A model generated the notes under the pieces. The model saw only the letters and a program-made list of their open reading frames with translations, made no database searches and was not told the DNA's origin. From Myotis daubentonii (lineage: Eukaryota > Chordata > Mammalia > Chiroptera > Vespertilionidae): a DNA stretch of 64,000 nt. Of this stretch, positions 10,369-23,037 are shown piece after piece. Within the stretch, counting starts at the first letter, position 1. Each line of letters starts with the position of its first letter. The stretch covers positions 434,001 to 498,000 of the forward strand of contig NC_081853.1 of the NCBI RefSeq assembly GCF_963259705.1. The letters run 5' to 3'. A program made the position numbers and the translations under genes.

Positions 10369-13300
10369 TTTAGACACCAATTCTGAGCTCTGTAAGCATG
10401 AACTCTTAATATTTCAAAGCACAGTGCCGTGAAAACGCCACTGGAAGTACCCGGAGACGTAAATATTACAGGTATTTGCGTCATTTCACAGCTTTCCCCT
10501 GGAAACCTCCGTGATAGAATACGACAGTAAATGTAGTAAGAATGTATTTACTTGTACTTGAGGTGTTTCTTACACGTTCTTAACCATTTCTGGGAACTAT
10601 CATTGTGTATTTTAACAGTTTTACCAAAATTAGACAGTTTGCTTAGAAGAATTTACCTGAATCGTCACCATTTTAACTGATTCACACAAAAAAACGCCAA
10701 AGCCAATCCTCCTTAATTGTAAACCTCAACACTATTCTCGTCATTCCAAGGCTTTAGACACCAATTCTGAGCCCTGTAAGCATGAAGTCTTAATATTTCA
10801 AAGCACAGTCCCGTGAAAACGCCACCGGAAGTACCCGGAGACTTAAATATTACAGGTATTTGCGTCATTTCACAGCTTTCCCCTGTAAACCTCCGTGATA
10901 GAATACGACAGTAAATGTAGTAAGAATGTATTTACTTGTACTTGAGGTGTTTCTTACACGTTCTTAATCATTTCTGGGAACTATCATTGTGTATTTTAAC
11001 AGTTTTACCAAAATTAGACAGTTTGCTTAGAAGAATTTACCGGAATCGTCACCATTTTAACTGATTCACACAAAAAAACGCCAAAGCCAATCCTCCTTAA
11101 TTGTAAACAGAAACACTATTCTCGTCATTCCAAGGCTTTAGACACCAATTCTGAGCCCTGTAAGCATGAACTCTTAATATTTCAAAGTACAGTCCCGTGA
11201 AAACGCCACCGGAAGTACCTGGAGATGTAAATATTACCAGTATTTTCGGCATTTCACAGCTTTCCAATGGAAACCTCCGTGATTGAATACTACAGTAAAT
11301 GTAGTAAGAATCTATTTACGTGTACTTGAGGTGTTTCTTACACGTTCTTAATCATTTCTGGGAACTATCATTGTGTATTTTAACAGTTTTACCAAAATTA
11401 GACAGTTTGCTTAGAAGTATTTACCGGAATCGTCACCATTTTACCTGATTCACACAAGAAAACGCCAAAGAAAATCCTCCTTAATTGTAAACAGAAACAC
11501 TATTCTCGTCATTCCAAGGCTTTAGACACCAATTCTGAGCTCTGTAAGCATGAACTCTTAATATTTCAAAGCACAGTGCCGTGAAAACGCAACCGGAAGT
11601 ACCCGGAGACGTAAATATTACAGGTATTTGCGTCATTTCACAGCTTTCCCCTGGAAACCTCCGTGATAGAATACGACAGTAAATGTAGTAAGAATGTATT
11701 TACTTGTCCTTGAGGTGTTTATTACACGTTCTTAACCATTTCTGGGAACTATCATTGTGTATTTTAACAGTTTTACCAAAATTAGACAGTTTGCTTAGAA
11801 GAATGTCCCGTAATCGTCACCATTTTAACTGATTCACACAAAAAAACGCCAAAGCCAATCCTCCTTAATTTTAAACATCAACACTATTCTCGTCATTCCA
11901 AGGCTTTAGACACCAATTCTGAGCCCTGTAAGCATGAACTCTTAATATTTCCAAGTACAGTCCCGTGAAAACGCCACCGGAAGTACCTGGAGATGAAAAT
12001 ATTACCAGTATTTTCGGCATTTCACAGCTTTCCAATGGAAACGTCCGTGATTGAATACTACAGTAAATGTAGTAAGAATCTATTTACGTGTACTTGAGGT
12101 GTTTCTTACACGTTCTTAATCATTTCTGGGAACTATCATTGTGTATTTTAACAGTTTTACCAAAATTAGACAGTTTGCTTAGAAGAATGTCCCAGAATCG
12201 TCACCATTTTAACTGATTCACACAAGAAAACGCCAAAGCCAATCCTCCTTAATTGTAAACAGAAACACTATTCTCGTCATTCCAAGGCTTTAGACACCAA
12301 TTCTGAGCTCTGTAAGCATGAACTCTTAATATTTCAAAGCACTGTCCCGTGAAAACGCCACCGGAAGTACCCGGAGACGTAAATATTACAGGTATTTGCG
12401 TCATTTCACAGCTTTCCCCTGTAAACCTCCGTGATAGAATACGACAGTAAATGTAGTAAGAATGTATTTACTTGTACTTGAGGTGTTTCTTACACGTTCT
12501 TAATCATTTCTGGGAACTATCATTGTGTATTTTAACAGTTTTACCAAAATTAGACAGTTTGCTTAGAAGAATTTACCGGAATCGTCACCATTTTAACTGA
12601 TTCACACAAAAAAACGCCAAAGCCAATCCTCCTTAATTGTAAACCTCAACACTATTCTCGTCATTCCAAGGCTTTAGACACCAATTCTGAGCCCTGTAAG
12701 CATGAAGTCTTAATATTTCAAAGCACAGTCCCGTGAAAACGCCACCGGAAGTACCCGGAGACTTAAATATTACAGGTATTTGCGTCATTTCACAGCTTTC
12801 CCCTGTAAACCTCCGTGATAGAATACGACAGTAAATGTAGTAAGAATGTATTTACTTGTACTTGAGGTGTTTCTTACACGTTCTTAATCATTTCTGGGAA
12901 CTATCATTGTGTATTTTAACAGTTTTACCAAAATTAGACAGTTTGCTTAGAAGAATTTACCGGAATCGTCACCATTTTAACTGATTCACACAAAAAAACG
13001 CCAAAGCCAATCCTCCTTAATTGTAAACAGAAACACTATTCTCGTCATTCCAAGGCTTTAGACACCAATTCTGAGCCCTGTAAGCATGAACTCTTAATAT
13101 TTCAAAGTACAGTCCCGTGAAAACGCCACCGGAAGTACCTGGAGATGTAAATATTACCAGTATTTTCGGCATTTCACAGCTTTCCAATGGAAACCTCCGT
13201 GATTGAATACTACAGTAAATGTAGTAAGAATCTATTTACGTGTACTTGAGGTGTTTCTTACACGTTCTTAATCATTTCTGGGAACTATCATTGTGTATTT

Positions 13301-16300
13301 TAACAGTTTTACCAAAATTAGACAGTTTGCTTAGAAGTATTTACCGGAATCGTCACCATTTTACCTGATTCACACAAGAAAACGCCAAAGAAAATCCTCC
13401 TTAATTGTAAACAGAAACACTATTCTCGTCATTCCAAGGCTTTAGACACCAATTCTGAGCTCTGTAAGCATGAACTCTTAATATTTCAAAGCACAGTGCC
13501 GTGAAAACGCAACCGGAAGTACCCGGAGACGTAAATATTACAGGTATTTGCGTCATTTCACAGCTTTCCCCTGGAAACCTCCGTGATAGAATACGACAGT
13601 AAATGTAGTAAGAATGTATTTACTTGTCCTTGAGGTGTTTATTACACGTTCTTAACCATTTCTGGGAACTATCATTGTGTATTTTAACAGTTTTACCAAA
13701 ATTAGACAGTTTGCTTAGAAGAATGTCCCGTAATCGTCACCATTTTAACTGATTCACACAAAAAAACGCCAAAGCCAATCCTCCTTAATTTTAAACATCA
13801 ACACTATTCTCGTCATTCCAAGGCTTTAGACACCAATTCTGAGCCCTGTAAGCATGAACTCTTAATATTTCCAAGTACAGTCCCGTGAAAACGCCACCGG
13901 AAGTACCTGGAGATGAAAATATTACCAGTATTTTCGGCATTTCACAGCTTTCCAATGGAAACGTCCGTGATTGAATACTACAGTAAATGTAGTAAGAATC
14001 TATTTACGTGTACTTGAGGTGTTTCTTACACGTTCTTAATCATTTCTGGGAACTATCATTGTGTATTTTAACAGTTTTACCAAAATTAGACAGTTTGCTT
14101 AGAAGAATGTCCCAGAATCGTCACCATTTTAACTGATTCACACAAGAAAACGCCAAAGCCAATCCTCCTTAATTGTAAACAGAAACACTATTCTCGTCAT
14201 TCCAAGGCTTTAGACACCAATTCTGAGCTCTGTAAGCATGAACTCTTAATATTTCAAAGCACTGTCCCGTGAAAACGCCACCGGAAGTACCCGGAGACGT
14301 AAATATTACAGGTATTTGCGTCATTTCACAGCTTTCCCCTGTAAACCTCCGTGATAGAATACGACAGTAAATGTAGTAAGAATGTATTTACTTGTACTTG
14401 AGGTGTTTCTTACACGTTCTTAATCATTTCTGGGAACTATCATTGTGTATTTTAACAGTTTTACCAAAATTAGACAGTTTGCTTAGAAGAATTTACCGGA
14501 ATCGTCACCATTTTAACTGATTCACACAAAAAAACGCCAAAGCCAATCCTCCTTAATTGTAAACCTCAACACTATTCTCGTCATTCCAAGGCTTTAGACA
14601 CCAATTCTGAGCCCTGTAAGCATGAAGTCTTAATATTTCAAAGCACAGTCCCGTGAAAACGCCACCGGAAGTACCCGGAGACTTAAATATTACAGGTATT
14701 TGCGTCATTTCACAGCTTTCCCCTGTAAACCTCCGTGATAGAATACGACAGTAAATGTAGTAAGAATGTATTTACTTGTACTTGAGGTGTTTCTTACACG
14801 TTCTTAATCATTTCTGGGAACTATCATTGTGTATTTTAACAGTTTTACCAAAATTAGACAGTTTGCTTAGAAGAATTTACCGGAATCGTCACCATTTTAA
14901 CTGATTCACACAAAAAAACGCCAAAGCCAATCCTCCTTAATTGTAAACAGAAACACTATTCTCGTCATTCCAAGGCTTTAGACACCAATTCTGAGCCCTG
15001 TATGCATGAACTCTTAATATTTAAAGTACAGTCCCGTGAAAACGCCACCGGAAGTACCTGGAGATGTAAATATTACCAGTATTTTCGGCATTTCACAGCT
15101 TTCCAATGGAAACCTCCGTGATTGAATACTACAGTAAATGTAGTAAGAATCTATTTACGTGTACTTGAGGTGTTTCTTACACGTTCTTAATCATTTCTGG
15201 GAACTATCATTGTGTATTTTAACAGTTTTACCAAAATTAGACAGTTTGCTTAGAAGTATTTACCGGAATCGTCACCATTTTACGTGATTCACACAAGAAA
15301 ACGCCAAAGAAAATCCTCCTTAATTGTAAACAGAAACACTATTCTCGTCATTCCAAGGCTTTAGACACCAATTCTGAGCTCTGTAAGCATGAACTCTTAA
15401 TATTTCAAAGCACAGTGCCGTGAAAACGCCACTGGAAGTACCCGGAGACGTAAATATTACAGGTATTTGCGTCATTTCACAGCTTTCCCCTGGAAACCTC
15501 CGTGATAGAATACGACAGTAAATGTAGTAAGAATGTTTTTACTTGTACTTGAGGTGTTTCTTACACGTTCTTAATCATTTCTGGGAACTATCATTCTGTA
15601 TTTTAACAGTTTTACCAAAATTAGACAGTTTGCTTAGAAGAATTTACCGGAATCGTCACCATTTTAACTGATTCACACAAAAAAACGCCAAAGCCAATCC
15701 TCCTTAATTGTAAACAGAAACACTATTCTCGTCATTCCAAGGCTTTAGACACCAATTCTGAGCCCTGTAAGCATGAACTCTTAATATTTCCAAGTACAGT
15801 CCCGTGAAAACGCCACCGGAAGTACCTGGAGATGAAAATATTACCAGTATTTTCAGCATTTCACAGCTTTCCAATGGAAACTTCCGTGATTGAATACTAC
15901 AGTAAATGTAGTAAGAATCTATTTACGTGTACTTGAGGTGTTTCTTACACGTTCTTAATCATTTCTGGGAACTATCATTGTGTATTTTAACAGTTTTACC
16001 AAAATTAGACAGTTTGCTTAGAAGAATGTCCCGGAATCGTCACCATTTTAACTGATTCACACAAAAAAACGCCAAAGCCAATCCTCCTTAATTGTAAACA
16101 GAAACACTATTCTCGTCATTCCAAGGCTTTAGACACCAATTCTGAGCTCTGTAAGCATGAACGCTTAATATTTCAAAGCACAGTCCCGTGAAAACGCCAC
16201 CGGAAGTACCCGGAGACGTAAATATTACAGGTATTTGCGTCATTTCACAGCTTTCCCCTGTAAACCTCCGTGATAGAATACGACAGTAAATGTAGTAAGA

Positions 16301-18813
16301 ATCTATTTGCTTGTCCTTGAGGTGTTTCTTACACGTTCTTAACCATTTCTGGGAACTATCATTGTGTATTTTAACAGTTTTACCAAAATTAGACAGTTTG
16401 CTTAGAAGAATTTACCGGAATCGTCACCATTTTAACTGATTCACACAAAAAAACGCCAAAGCCAATCCTCCTTAATTGTAAACCTCAACACTATTCTCGT
16501 CATTCCAAGGCTTTAGACACCAATTCTGAGCCCTGTAAGCATGAAGTCTTAATATTTCAAAGCACAGTCCCGTGAAAACGCCACCGGAAGTACCCGGAGA
16601 CTTAAATATTACAGGTATTTGCGTCATTTCACAGCTTTCCCCTGTAAACCTCCGTGATAGAATACGACAGTAAATGTAGTAAGAATGTATTTACTTGTAC
16701 TTGAGGTGTTTCTTACACGTTCTTAATCATTTCTGGGAACTATCATTGTGTATTTTAACAGTTTTACCAAAATTAGACAGTTTGCTTAGAAGAATTTACC
16801 GGAATCATCACCATTTTAACTGATTCACACAAAAAAACGCCAAAGCCAATCCTCCTTAATTGTAAACAGAAACACTATTCTCGTCATTCCAAGGCTTTAG
16901 ACACCAATTCTGAGCCCTGTAAGCATGAACTCTTAATATTTCAAAGTACAGTCCCGTGAAAACGCCACCGGAAGTACCTGGAGATGTAAATATTAACAGT
17001 ATTTTCGGCATTTCACAGCTTTCCAATGGAAACCTCCGTGATTGAATACTACAGTAAATGTAGTAAGAATCTATTTACGTGTACTTGAGGTGTTTCTTAC
17101 ACGTTCTTAATCATTTCTGGGAACTATCATTGTGTATTTTAACAGTTTTACCAAAATTAGACAGTTTGCTTAGAAGTATTTACCGGAATCGTCACCATTT
17201 TACCTGATTCACACAAGAAAACGCCAAAGAAAATCCTCCTTAATTGTAAACAGAAACACTATTCTCATCATTCCAAGGCTTTAGACACCAATTCTGAGCT
17301 CTGTAAGCATGAACTCTTAATATTTCAAAGCACAGTGCCGTGAAAACGCCACTGGAAGTACCCGGAGACGTAAATATTACAGGTATTTGCGTCATTTCAC
17401 AGCATTCCCCTGGAAACCTCCGTGATAGAATACGACAGTAAATGTAGTAAGAATGTATTTACTTGTACTTGAGGTGTTTCTTACACGTTCTTAATCATTC
17501 CTAGAACTATCATTCTGTATTTTAACAGTTTTACCAAAATTAGACTGTTTGCTTAGAAGAATTTACCGGAATCGTCACCATTTTAACTGATTCACACAAA
17601 AAAACGCCAAAGCCAATCCTCCTTAATTGTAAACATCAACACTATTCTCGTCATTCCAAGGCTTTAGACACCAATTCTGAGCCCTGTAAGCATGAACTCT
17701 TAATATTTCCAAGTACAGTCCCGTGAAAACGCCACCGGAAGTACCCGGAGACGTAAATATTACAGGTATTTGCGTCATTTCACAGCTTTCCCCTGGAAAC
17801 CTCCGTGATAGAATACGACAGTAAATGTAGTAAGAATGTATTTACTTGTACTTGAGGTGTTTCTTACACGTTCTTAACCATTTCTGGGAACTATCATTGT
17901 GTATTTTAACAGTTTTACCAAAATTAGACAGTTTGCTTAGAAGAATTTACCGGAATCGTCACCATTTTAACTGATTCACACAAAAAAACGCCAAAGCCAA
18001 TCCTCCTTAATTGTAAACCTCAACACTATTCTCGTCATTCCAAGGCTTTAGACACCAATTCTGAGCCCTGTAAGCATGAAGTCTTAATATTTCAAAGCAC
18101 AGTCCCGTGAAAACGCCACCGGAAGTACCCGGAGACGTAAATATTACAGGTATTTGCGTCATTTCACAGCTTTCCCCTGTAAACCTCCGTGATAGAATAC
18201 GACAGTAAATGTAGTAAGAATGTATTTACTTGTACTTGAGGTGTTTCTTACACGTTCTTAATCATTTCTGGGAACTATCATTGTGTATTTTAACAGTTTT
18301 ACCAAAATTAGACAGTTTGCTTAGAAGAATTTACCGGAATCGTCACCATTTTAACTGATTCACACAAAAAAACGCCAAAGCCAATCCTCCTTAATTGTAA
18401 ACAGAAACACTATTCTCGTCATTCCAAGGCTTTAGACACCAATTCTGAGCCCTGTATGCATGAACTCTTAATATTTAAAGTACAGTCCCGTGAAAACGCC
18501 ACCGGAAGTACCTGGAGATGTAAATATTACCAGTATTTTCGGCATTTCACAGCTTTCCAATGGAAACCTCCGTGATTGAATACTACAGTAAATGTAGTAA
18601 GAATCTATTTACGTGTACTTGAGGTGTTTCTTACACGTTCTTAATCATTTCTGGGAACTATCATTGTGTATTTTAACAGTTTTACCAAAATTAGACAGTT
18701 TGCTTAGAAGTATTTACCGGAATCGTCACCATTTTACGTGATTCACACAAGAAAACGCCAAAGAAAATCCTCCTTAATTGTAAACAGAAACACTATTCTC
18801 GTCATTCCAAGGC
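10369..18813. repeat. 22-monomer sub-unit of HOR copy 1
   Basis: Monomer starts: 10369 h1, 10753 h2, 11137 h3, 11521 h4, 11905 h5, 12289 h6, 12673 h2, 13057 h3, 13441 h4, 13825 h5, 14209 h6, 14593 h2, 14977 h13 (383 bp), 15360 h14, 15744 h15, 16128 h16, 16512 h17, 16896 h18, 17280 h19 (383 bp), 17663 h20, 18047 h21, 18431 h22 (383 bp). The pentamer h2-h6 is present twice and complete. The h13 and h22 positions carry the same derived form (TATGCATG and ATTTAAAGT with one base lost), so they are nearly identical to each other. This is the fullest version of the order and serves as the naming reference here. Confidence 0.85.
10753..14592. repeat. Tandem pentamer h2-h6, two copies (1,920 bp each)
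   Basis: Monomers h2-h6 at 10753-12672 repeat immediately at 12673-14592 with the same markers: GAAGTC with GACTT; A1; GTGCC with GCAACC, TTATTAC and CCCGTAATCG; GATGAAAAT with AAACGTCC and CCCAGAATCG; CACTGTCCC with CCTCAAC. A further h2 (14593) follows, which suggests the duplication arose by exchange between h2 monomers. The same double pentamer is at 26877-30716. A single complete copy is at 38777-40696, and the 20-mers hold one complete and one fused copy. Confidence 0.85.
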
Positions 18814-21117
18814 TTTAGACACCAATTCTGAGCTCTGTAAGCATGAACTCTTAATATTTCAAAGCACAGTGCCGTGAAAACGCCACTGGAAGTACCCGGA
18901 GACGTAAATATTACAGGTATTTGCGTCATTTCACAGCTTTCCCCTGGAAACCTCCGTGATAGAATACGACAGTAAATGTAGTAAGAATGTATTTACTTGT
19001 ACTTGAGGTGTTTCTTACACGTTCTTAACCATTTCTGGGAACTATCATTGTGTATTTTAACAGTTTTACCAAAATTAGACAGTTTGCTTAGAAGAATTTA
19101 CCTGAATCGTCACCATTTTAACTGATTCACACAAAAAAACGCCAAAGCCAATCCTCCTTAATTGTAAACCTCAACACTATTCTCGTCATTCCAAGGCTTT
19201 AGACACCAATTCTGAGCCCTGTAAGCATGAAGTCTTAATATTTCAAAGCACAGTCCCGTGAAAACGCCACCGGAAGTACCCGGAGACTTAAATATTACAG
19301 GTATTTGCGTCATTTCACAGCTTTCCCCTGTAAACCTCCGTGATAGAATACGACAGTAAATGTAGTAAGAATGTATTTACTTGTACTTGAGGTGTTTCTT
19401 ACACGTTCTTAATCATTTCTGGGAACTATCATTGTGTATTTTAACAGTTTTACCAAAATTAGACAGTTTGCTTAGAAGAATTTACCGGAATCGTCACCAT
19501 TTTAACTGATTCACACAAAAAAACGCCAAAGCCAATCCTCCTTAATTGTAAACAGAAACACTATTCTCGTCATTCCAAGGCTTTAGACACCAATTCTGAG
19601 CCCTGTAAGCATGAACTCTTAATATTTCAAAGTACAGTCCCGTGAAAACGCCACCGGAAGTACCTGGAGATGTAAATATTACCAGTATTTTCGGCATTTC
19701 ACAGCTTTCCAATGGAAACCTCCGTGATTGAATACTACAGTAAATGTAGTAAGAATCTATTTACGTGTACTTGAGGTGTTTCTTACACGTTCTTAATCAT
19801 TTCTGGGAACTATCATTGTGTATTTTAACAGTTTTACCAAAATTAGACAGTTTGCTTAGAAGTATTTACCGGAATCGTCACCATTTTACCTGATTCACAC
19901 AAGAAAACGCCAAAGAAAATCCTCCTTAATTGTAAACAGAAACACTATTCTCGTCATTCCAAGGCTTTAGACACCAATTCTGAGCTCTGTAAGCATGAAC
20001 TCTTAATATTTCAAAGCACAGTGCCGTGAAAACGCAACCGGAAGTACCCGGAGACGTAAATATTACAGGTATTTGCGTCATTTCACAGCTTTCCCCTGGA
20101 AACCTCCGTGATAGAATACGACAGTAAATGTAGTAAGAATGTATTTACTTGTCCTTGAGGTGTTTCTTACACGTTCTTAACCATTTCTGGGAACTATCAT
20201 TGTGTATTTTAACAGTTTTACCAAAATTAGACAGTTTGCTTAGAAGAATGTCCCGTAATCGTCACCATTTTAACTGATTCACACAAAAAAACGCCAAAGC
20301 CAATCCTCCTTAATTTTAAACATCAACACTATTCTCGTCATTCCAAGGCTTTAGACACCAATTCTGAGCCCTGTAAGCATGAACTCTTAATATTTCCAAG
20401 TACAGTCCCGTGAAAACGCCACCGGAAGTACCTGGAGATGAAAATATTACCAGTATTTTCGGCATTTCACAGCTTTCCAATGGAAACGTCCGTGATTGAA
20501 TACTACAGTAAATGTAGTAAGAATCTATTTACGTGTACTTGAGGTGTTTCTTACACGTTCTTAATCATTTCTGGGAACTATCATTGTGTATTTTAACAGT
20601 TTTACCAAAATTAGACAGTTTGCTTAGAAGAATGTCCCAGAATCGTCACCATTTTAACTGATTCACACAAGAAAACGCCAAAGCCAATCCTCCTTAATTG
20701 TAAACAGAAACACTATTCTCGTCATTCCAAGGCTTTAGACACCAATTCTGAGCTCTGTAAGCATGAACTCTTAATATTTCAAAGCACTGTCCCGTGAAAA
20801 CGCCACCGGAAGTACCCGGAGACGTAAATATTACAGGTATTTGCGTCATTTCACAGCTTTCCCCTGTAAACCTCCGTGATAGAATACGACAGTAAATGTA
20901 GTAAGAATGTATTTACTTGTACTTGAGGTGTTTCTTACACGTTCTTAATCATTTCTGGGAACTATCATTGTGTATTTTAACAGTTTTACCAAAATTAGAC
21001 AGTTTGCTTAGAAGAATTTACCGGAATCGTCACCATTTTAACTGATTCACACAAAAAAACGCCAAAGCCAATCCTCCTTAATTGTAAACCTCAACACTAT
21101 TCTCGTCATTCCAAGGC

Positions 21118-21501
21118 TTTAGACACCAATTCTGAGCCCTGTAAGCATGAAGTCTTAATATTTCAAAGCACAGTCCCGTGAAAACGCCACCGGAAGTACC
21201 CGGAGACTTAAATATTACAGGTATTTGCGTCATTTCACAGCTTTCCCCTGTAAACCTCCGTGATAGAATACGACAGTAAATGTAGTAAGAATGTATTTAC
21301 TTGTACTTGAGGTGTTTCTTACACGTTCTTAATCATTTCTGGGAACTATCATTGTGTATTTTAACAGTTTTACCAAAATTAGACAGTTTGCTTAGAAGTA
21401 TTTACCGGAATCGTCACCATTTTACCTGATTCACACAAGAAAACGCCAAAGAAAATCCTCCTTAATTGTAAACAGAAACACTATTCTCGTCATTCCAAGG
21501 C
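21118..21501. repeat. Chimeric monomer h2/h3, second HOR copy
   Basis: Same hybrid as at 4994, at +16,124 bp: GAAGTC and GACTT on the left, GTATTTACC with TTACCTGATTC and GAAAATCC on the right. Its presence in both HOR copies shows the fusion came before the 16-kb duplication. Confidence 0.85.
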
Positions 21502-22653
21502 TTTAGACACCAATTCTGAGCTCTGTAAGCATGAACTCTTAATATTTCAAAGCACAGTGCCGTGAAAACGCAACCGGAAGTACCCGGAGACGTAAATATT
21601 ACAGGTATTTGCGTCATTTCACAGCTTTCCCCTGGAAACCTCCGTGATAGAATACGACAGTAAATGTAGTAAGAATGTATTTACTTGTCCTTGAGGTGTT
21701 TCTTACACGTTCTTAACCATTTCTGGGAACTATCATTGTGTATTTTAACAGTTTTACCAAAATTAGACAGTTTGCTTAGAAGAATGTCCCGTAATCGTCA
21801 CCATTTTAACTGATTCACACAAAAAAACGCCAAAGCCAATCCTCCTTAATTTTAAACATCAACACTATTCTCGTCATTCCAAGGCTTTAGACACCAATTC
21901 TGAGCCCTGTAAGCATGAACTCTTAATATTTCCAAGTACAGTCCCGTGAAAACGCCACCGGAAGTACCTGGAGATGAAAATATTACCAGTATTTTCGGCA
22001 TTTCACAGCTTTCCAATGGAAACGTCCGTGATTGAATACTACAGTAAATGTAGTAAGAATCTATTTACGTGTACTTGAGGTGTTTCTTACACGTTCTTAA
22101 TCATTTCTGGGAACTATCATTGTGTATTTTAACAGTTTTACCAAAATTAGACAGTTTGCTTAGAAGAATGTCCCAGAATCGTCACCATTTTAACTGATTC
22201 ACACAAGAAAACGCCAAAGCCAATCCTCCTTAATTGTAAACAGAAACACTATTCTCGTCATTCCAAGGCTTTAGACACCAATTCTGAGCTCTGTAAGCAT
22301 GAACTCTTAATATTTCAAAGCACTGTCCCGTGAAAACGCCACCGGAAGTACCCGGAGACGTAAATATTACAGGTATTTGCGTCATTTCACAGCTTTCCCC
22401 TGTAAACCTCCGTGATAGAATACGACAGTAAATGTAGTAAGAATGTATTTACTTGTACTTGAGGTGTTTCTTACACGTTCTTAATCATTTCTGGGAACTA
22501 TCATTGTGTATTTTAACAGTTTTACCAAAATTAGACAGTTTGCTTAGAAGAATTTACCGGAATCGTCACCATTTTAACTGATTCACACAAAAAAACGCCA
22601 AAGCCAATCCTCCTTAATTGTAAACCTCAACACTATTCTCGTCATTCCAAGGC

Positions 22654-23037
22654 TTTAGACACCAATTCTGAGCCCTGTAAGCATGAAGTCTTAATATTTC
22701 AAAGCACAGTCCCGTGAAAACGCCACCGGAAGTACCCGGAGACTTAAATATTACAGGTATTTGCGTCATTTCACAGCTTTCCCCTGTAAACCTCCGTGAT
22801 AGAATACGACAGTAAATGTAGTAAGAATGTATTTACTTGTACTTGAGGTGTTTCTTACACGTTCTTAATCATTTCTGGGAACTATCATTGTGTATTTTAA
22901 CAGTTTTACCAAAATTAGACAGTTTGCTTAGAAGTATTTACCGGAATCGTCACCATTTTACGTGATTCACACAAGAAAACGCCAAAGAAAATCCTCCTTA
23001 ATTGTAAACAGAAACACTATTCTCGTCATTCCAAGGC
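22654..23037. repeat. Chimeric monomer h2/h13, second HOR copy
   Basis: Same hybrid as at 6530, at +16,124 bp, with the right end TTACGTGATTC and GAAAATCC. It is followed at 23038 by the h14 monomer with the GTTTTTACTTG variant, as in copy 1. Confidence 0.83.

Larger units (their letters stand above)
2690..18813. repeat. 42-mer HOR, copy 1 (16,124 bp)
   Basis: Forty-two monomers whose order and private markers repeat at a constant offset of 16,124 bp in 18814-34937. The length is 42 x 384 minus four single-base deletions (in the monomers at 8834, 14977, 17280 and 18431). Markers shared by both copies include TTATTAC at about 11720 and 27844, GACCTCTG at 7682 and 23806, AAATTTAG near 9763 and 25887, ATTAACAG near 16993 and 33117, and CTCATCATT near 8818 and 24942. 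It consists of a 20-mer (2690-10368) and a 22-mer (10369-18813) with parallel monomer order. The only difference between copies I found at checked marker sites is T at 10658 against G at 26782. I did not compare every base. Confidence 0.9.
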
